Shown one piece after another: positions 32,186-34,602 of a stretch of 34,602 bases of DNA. Under the pieces are notes generated by a model. It saw nothing but the letters and a program-made list of their open reading frames with translations. It did not search any database and was not told where the DNA came from. The stretch's first letter is position 1; every line of letters starts with the position of its first letter. The stretch lies in the IMG/VR virus record IMGVR_UViG_3300037487_000817, positions 1 to 34,602 of that record. One strand, given 5' to 3'. This stretch comes from a virus. The translations under genes were made by a program, and so were the position numbers.

Positions 32186-32638
32186 TCAGCGAGCTTCCGT
32201 ATTAATTTGCAACCACGCCAAATCCGCAAAATTGTCTACATGTTCCAGCCCCATGAACACTGCACGGGAGGCCAAAGCGGCAGACCTAATCTGCATCGGA
32301 TGGGTCTTGACCATTGGGGATGTTTGGAAAAAGTAGTCAGTACCGAACTGTTCCATTAATGCAGTCATAGCAGCTCGCTTTAAGGTAGCCTTGCTAGGTA
32401 AGTATTTCCCCTCCCTCCCCTCAAAAGTGACACGAGGAGGGCATCCACTTAGGTCTATTGTCGCCCCATCCATGTCGAAAGTGAGCCCCCAAGCAGCCAC
32501 CCCTTGGGACGTCACGCTACTGTAGTATACCTTTGTTGTTTCTATTGGCTCTGTCGGTTCTGTTATCTCTGTTGACTCTATTTGGCCTAACGGCTCTACC
32601 ACAGGCACTGTATAGCTGTAAGCATACTCATTTTGCAT
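32186..32638 (-). CDS. Hypothetical protein
   Basis: 150 residues. N-terminal Tyr-rich stretch, then Glu-Pro-Thr repeats (IESTEITEPTEPIETTK, about 20-36), then a possible domain with GLTFDMDGATIDLSGCPP and LKRAAMTALMEQFGTDYFFQ. GGAG lies 8 nt before the ATG and directly after a 17-nt T run on the minus strand. The two hairpins upstream may control its expression. It shares a short FxxDYFxQ-type pattern with the next gene upstream, which may be chance. No recognised family. Confidence 0.6.
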   Translation of the reverse strand: MQNEYAYSYTVPVVEPLGQIESTEITEPTEPIETTKVYYSSVTSQGVAAWGLTFDMDGATIDLSGCPPRVTFEGREGKYLPSKATLKRAAMTALMEQFGTDYFFQTSPMVKTHPMQIRSAALASRAVFMGLEHVDNFADLAWLQINTEAR

Positions 32639-32650
32639 CGCAGTATCTCC

Positions 32651-32765
32651 AAAAAAAAAAAAAAAAATAGGGTGCCCTACCGCCCCAAAGGACAGCAGGG
32701 CTAAAAGGACTGAAGAAAAAAAAAAAAAAAATAGGGTGCCCTACCGCCCCGAAGGACAGTAGGGC
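32651..32765 (-). terminator. Two tandem hairpins with UUCG-type loops, each followed by a 16-17 nt U tract
   Basis: On the minus strand the hairpins lie at 32765-32738 and 32701-32674. Each has a 12-bp stem (GCCCTACTGTCC with GGGCGGTAGGGC) and a 4-nt loop, TTCG in the first and TTTG in the second. ACCCTA follows, then 16 T (32731-32716) and 17 T (32667-32651). The stem change A to G in the second copy keeps pairing as G-U, and the loop varies, so the fold is conserved. They lie between two genes, the second followed directly by the Shine-Dalgarno of the 150-residue gene. Likely intrinsic terminators or attenuators. Confidence 0.8.
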
Positions 32766-32788
32766 TAAAAGAAGGACGCTCCCTAGTG

Positions 32789-33505
32789 TTACAACTGTGT
32801 CAAGTAACGCACTAATTCTAGCTGCATTTTCCCCTGGTCTTTCACACGCGGGAGCAAGACCTTCACGGGATCACTGCCCCACCGCATATCATGGACCGTG
32901 CCGCCTGTCTTGCTACACGTTCTGATGGCTAAGACCGTCAAGCCTAGATCTGGAGGCGCAAGGAGCCACCCCAGACCCGCACCAGCCGGCAAATAATTTC
33001 TCAACCTACGGAGATCCTCCTTCTGCAGGACAACAGATACATGGCGCGAAGAAGGGGGCGCTGTCGTGGCAACAATGCCTGTAGAGCGCAGCAGGCTAGA
33101 CGCAACGAATCGCGCCACATTATGCTGAGGCAACTGCAAGGAATCAGGAATTTCTACAATAACTCCCCTGGTAGGCGAGCTTAACACCTTGAGCTGCTCA
33201 ATACAATTTGGATTTTGTAGAAAGTAATCAAACCCAGTCTCTACAATGAGGCCTAACTGTATGCTATCCCCCACAATTCCAGCGCCTAGTCTGGCGGCAA
33301 TATTCTGCGATATAAAGGGTTTGCAGTTCTTCGTACGTCCCATTGCAGCCGCTTCTGCGGTAACTACAAGGTGTTCTTCCACAAACAAGGTGATGCAAAG
33401 CCCCGAAAGGTCTTGACTATAACAGCCGTAGTACTTTGCCATTTCTCTAAGGCTATCTCTTGTGCCTTCACTAATACGCGCGTTATCTGTTACTGCACTG
33501 TTCAT
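32789..33505 (-). CDS. Hypothetical protein
   Basis: 238 residues from ATG 33505, chosen because it forms ATGA with the RNase H stop and has AGGAGA 6 nt upstream; the longer frame to 33634 lies inside the RNase H gene. It begins [20 protein letters not shown] and has a helical N-terminal part with [20 protein letters not shown] and a C-terminal mixed part with LKTLR-like basic patches. No family, membrane segment or enzyme motif was recognised. It is followed by the tandem hairpins. Confidence 0.62.
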   Translation of the reverse strand: MNSAVTDNARISEGTRDSLREMAKYYGCYSQDLSGLCITLFVEEHLVVTAEAAAMGRTKNCKPFISQNIAARLGAGIVGDSIQLGLIVETGFDYFLQNPNCIEQLKVLSSPTRGVIVEIPDSLQLPQHNVARFVASSLLRSTGIVATTAPPSSRHVSVVLQKEDLRRLRNYLPAGAGLGWLLAPPDLGLTVLAIRTCSKTGGTVHDMRWGSDPVKVLLPRVKDQGKMQLELVRYLTQL

Positions 33506-33939
33506 ACTCTTTCTCCTAAAATAAAGATACCGGCCAAAGCATCGGCCCTTTCGTTTCCCGCATTGCCAGAATGGCCTTTCACCCACTTCCACGTTACCGC
33601 ATGAGGTGCGCAGGCGATATCTAACCGCCTCCACAGGTCCTCATTCTTGACTGGCTTCCCCGAGGCCAATTTCCAACCCCGTTGTTGCCAGCCAGCCAAC
33701 CACTTTGTAAATCCCTCCAGAACATACTTCGAATCAGTATATAACTCCACTCTGCGATTACCGTCAAGGCATTCCAGCGCAGCAATAGCCCCCATCAACT
33801 CCATCCGGTTGTTAGTAGTATGCACTTCTCCGCCCCACGATTCCAGCGCTGTTACGCCATCTATGATATGGACGAAGCCCCACCCGCCAGGCCCTGGGTT
33901 GCCCTGGCAGGCACCGTCTGTGTACACCACTACGCTCAT
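33502..33939 (-). CDS. rnhA: Ribonuclease HI
   Basis: 145 residues from ATG 33939, which forms ATGA with the previous stop; the frame upstream to 34032 is not used. All catalytic residues are present: D8 in [17 protein letters not shown]47 in NRMELM, D69 in YTDSKYV, H123 in KGHSG and D133 in ERADALA. RNase HI cuts RNA in RNA-DNA hybrids, here likely removing primers or transcription hybrids in phage replication. Length and motifs are like cellular RnhA. It lies in the rightmost group, presumably non-structural genes. Confidence 0.95.
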   Translation of the reverse strand: MSVVVYTDGACQGNPGPGGWGFVHIIDGVTALESWGGEVHTTNNRMELMGAIAALECLDGNRRVELYTDSKYVLEGFTKWLAGWQQRGWKLASGKPVKNEDLWRRLDIACAPHAVTWKWVKGHSGNAGNERADALAGIFILGERV

Positions 33940-34602
33940 GCTAGAAGCGCTCGTGCTACAGTCTGGCTCAGTCTTGCCCCGGGCACAGTTAATGTCCCTC
34001 GGGGCACTTTGAGCCCCATCGCTTTCAACCATATTTCCCCTTCTTTAAACTCATAATCCCGGCGAAGTTCAACTACACCATAATCACAAGGAAATAAGCC
34101 AAGATTGTCAATAGACAAATTGTTAGGGTCCATATTCTTGAACCCCACATAGACCAAAGGAGGAAGTGGACCATGCATGTAAATATAACAAGAAGTCGCT
34201 ATATCGTAATAGCATCCTCCACCCTTCACCCTCACAACTGGTCTACGATTGGAAGCATCACGTACGCCATATACCGAGATATAGGGCTTCCGCGCAAATA
34301 AAACACCTGTCTCCTCGTCATAATGAAACCACTCTCTTAGCTTAGTCTGCGGCAGAGGGATAGCCCCTTTTGGCATCACATTCGCCTCAATTCGGTAATC
34401 GTAAAAATTCCTAGCAAGTGTCATCTCCAGATTCTCTATACGATTGTCCGTGACATCTCTGAAGCCAGCCTTCCCTATTTTATGGCGAATCCAATAGTTG
34501 GAGGGTATTTGCCCATTTACTTTTGTCCATTCCACAGATGCGACATCCATTAGTATATCCGTGAATGTTAAGTAATTGGCGCGTTTAGATGCACGATAAT
34601 CT
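33936..34602 (-). CDS. Degenerate HNH-like protein (open at window edge)
   Basis: The frame is open to the right edge; the first ATG is at 34550 (204 residues) with only a weak ribosome site, so the true start may be outside. Residues from about 73 ([14 protein letters not shown], then [31 protein letters not shown]) follow the build of phage HNH proteins ('YDPETGxLxWK...GYxxVxV-GxxYxxHRLAW...DHxNGxxxDNRxxNL'). The expected Asp-His and His-Arg pairs are missing, so it looks catalytically dead or altered. A nuclease-derived DNA-binding protein is possible. ATGA coupling to RNase HI. Confidence 0.6.
   Translation of the reverse strand, partial: DYRASKRANYLTFTDILMDVASVEWTKVNGQIPSNYWIRHKIGKAGFRDVTDNRIENLEMTLARNFYDYRIEANVMPKGAIPLPQTKLREWFHYDEETGVLFARKPYISVYGVRDASNRRPVVRVKGGGCYYDIATSCYIYMHGPLPPLVYVGFKNMDPNNLSIDNLGLFPCDYGVVELRRDYEFKEGEIWLKAMGLKVPRGTLTVPGARLSQTVARALLA

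Noticed and set aside
33506-33634. Longer N-terminus for the 238-residue protein
   Set aside because: It would lie inside RNase HI; the ATG at 33505 has AGGAGA and an ATGA overlap.
33940-34032. Longer N-terminus for RNase HI
   Set aside because: The extra 31 residues are unlike the family, and the ATGA overlap at 33939 gives the usual RNase HI length.

Overview
The window reads as a piece of a tailed double-stranded DNA phage with a long, siphovirus-type tail. Nearly every gene lies on the minus strand, so the reading order runs from position 34602 down to 1. Genes are packed with ATGA, TAATG or TAGTG stop/start overlaps and mostly clear Shine-Dalgarno sites, which suggests a Gram-negative or similar host. 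No integrase, repressor, ribosomal, tRNA or CRISPR sequence was seen. The host cannot be named from this sequence alone.

Layout in transcription order. (1) 34602-32186: a degenerate HNH-type protein (open at the window edge), RNase HI and two unknown proteins, with two tandem 28-nt hairpins each followed by a 16-17 nt U tract. (2) 32185-30668: 1.5 kb without a convincing gene. It holds an inverted pair of 12-bp tandem arrays flanking three 55-bp direct repeats, further palindromes, and a GC-rich block; it is an origin or packaging-site candidate. (3) 30664-28888: putative small and clear large terminase subunits. (4) 28876-19827: a membrane/coiled-coil protein, then tail-fibre and adsorption proteins, including carbohydrate-binding-like repeats, TGNG-repeat fibres and a seven-blade RCC1 propeller. 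(5) 19830-16695: a sulfotransferase-TPR-glycosyltransferase fusion, a methyltransferase and an APS-kinase-like P-loop kinase, forming a possible sulfation/decoration module. (6) 16707-13621: unknown structural or lysis-adjacent proteins, holin-like membrane proteins and a T4-type lysozyme. (7) 13621-5773: portal, then the most striking locus. (8) 5687-1: scaffold, major capsid, connector and neck genes, tail tube, a frameshifted tail-assembly chaperone pair, and the start of the tape measure gene.

The standout is the gene at 12073-5773. Its N-terminus is a MuF minor-head domain. The rest carries the signature residues of a single-subunit (T7/N4-type) RNA polymerase: a DxxxR motif, motif A Asp, motif B R-x3-K-x7-YG and motif C HD. 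The polymerase is interrupted twice. In protein, a nucleotidyltransferase plus acetyltransferase cassette sits just before motif A. In DNA, a 964-nt group I intron encoding an HNH homing endonuclease sits inside motif B. Splicing at the predicted U/G boundaries restores R-K-A-A-K...YG exactly and gives a protein of about 1778 residues. The simplest reading is a capsid-carried RNA polymerase delivered with the DNA by a MuF protein. It would be analogous to the N4 virion polymerase but in a siphovirus with a different virion anchor. This role is an inference from sequence.

A perfect TTGACA -35 promoter candidate begins directly after the polymerase stop codon. The capsid and tail genes may therefore be driven by host sigma-70 polymerase, while the virion polymerase may serve other (perhaps early) promoters outside or within the repeat region.
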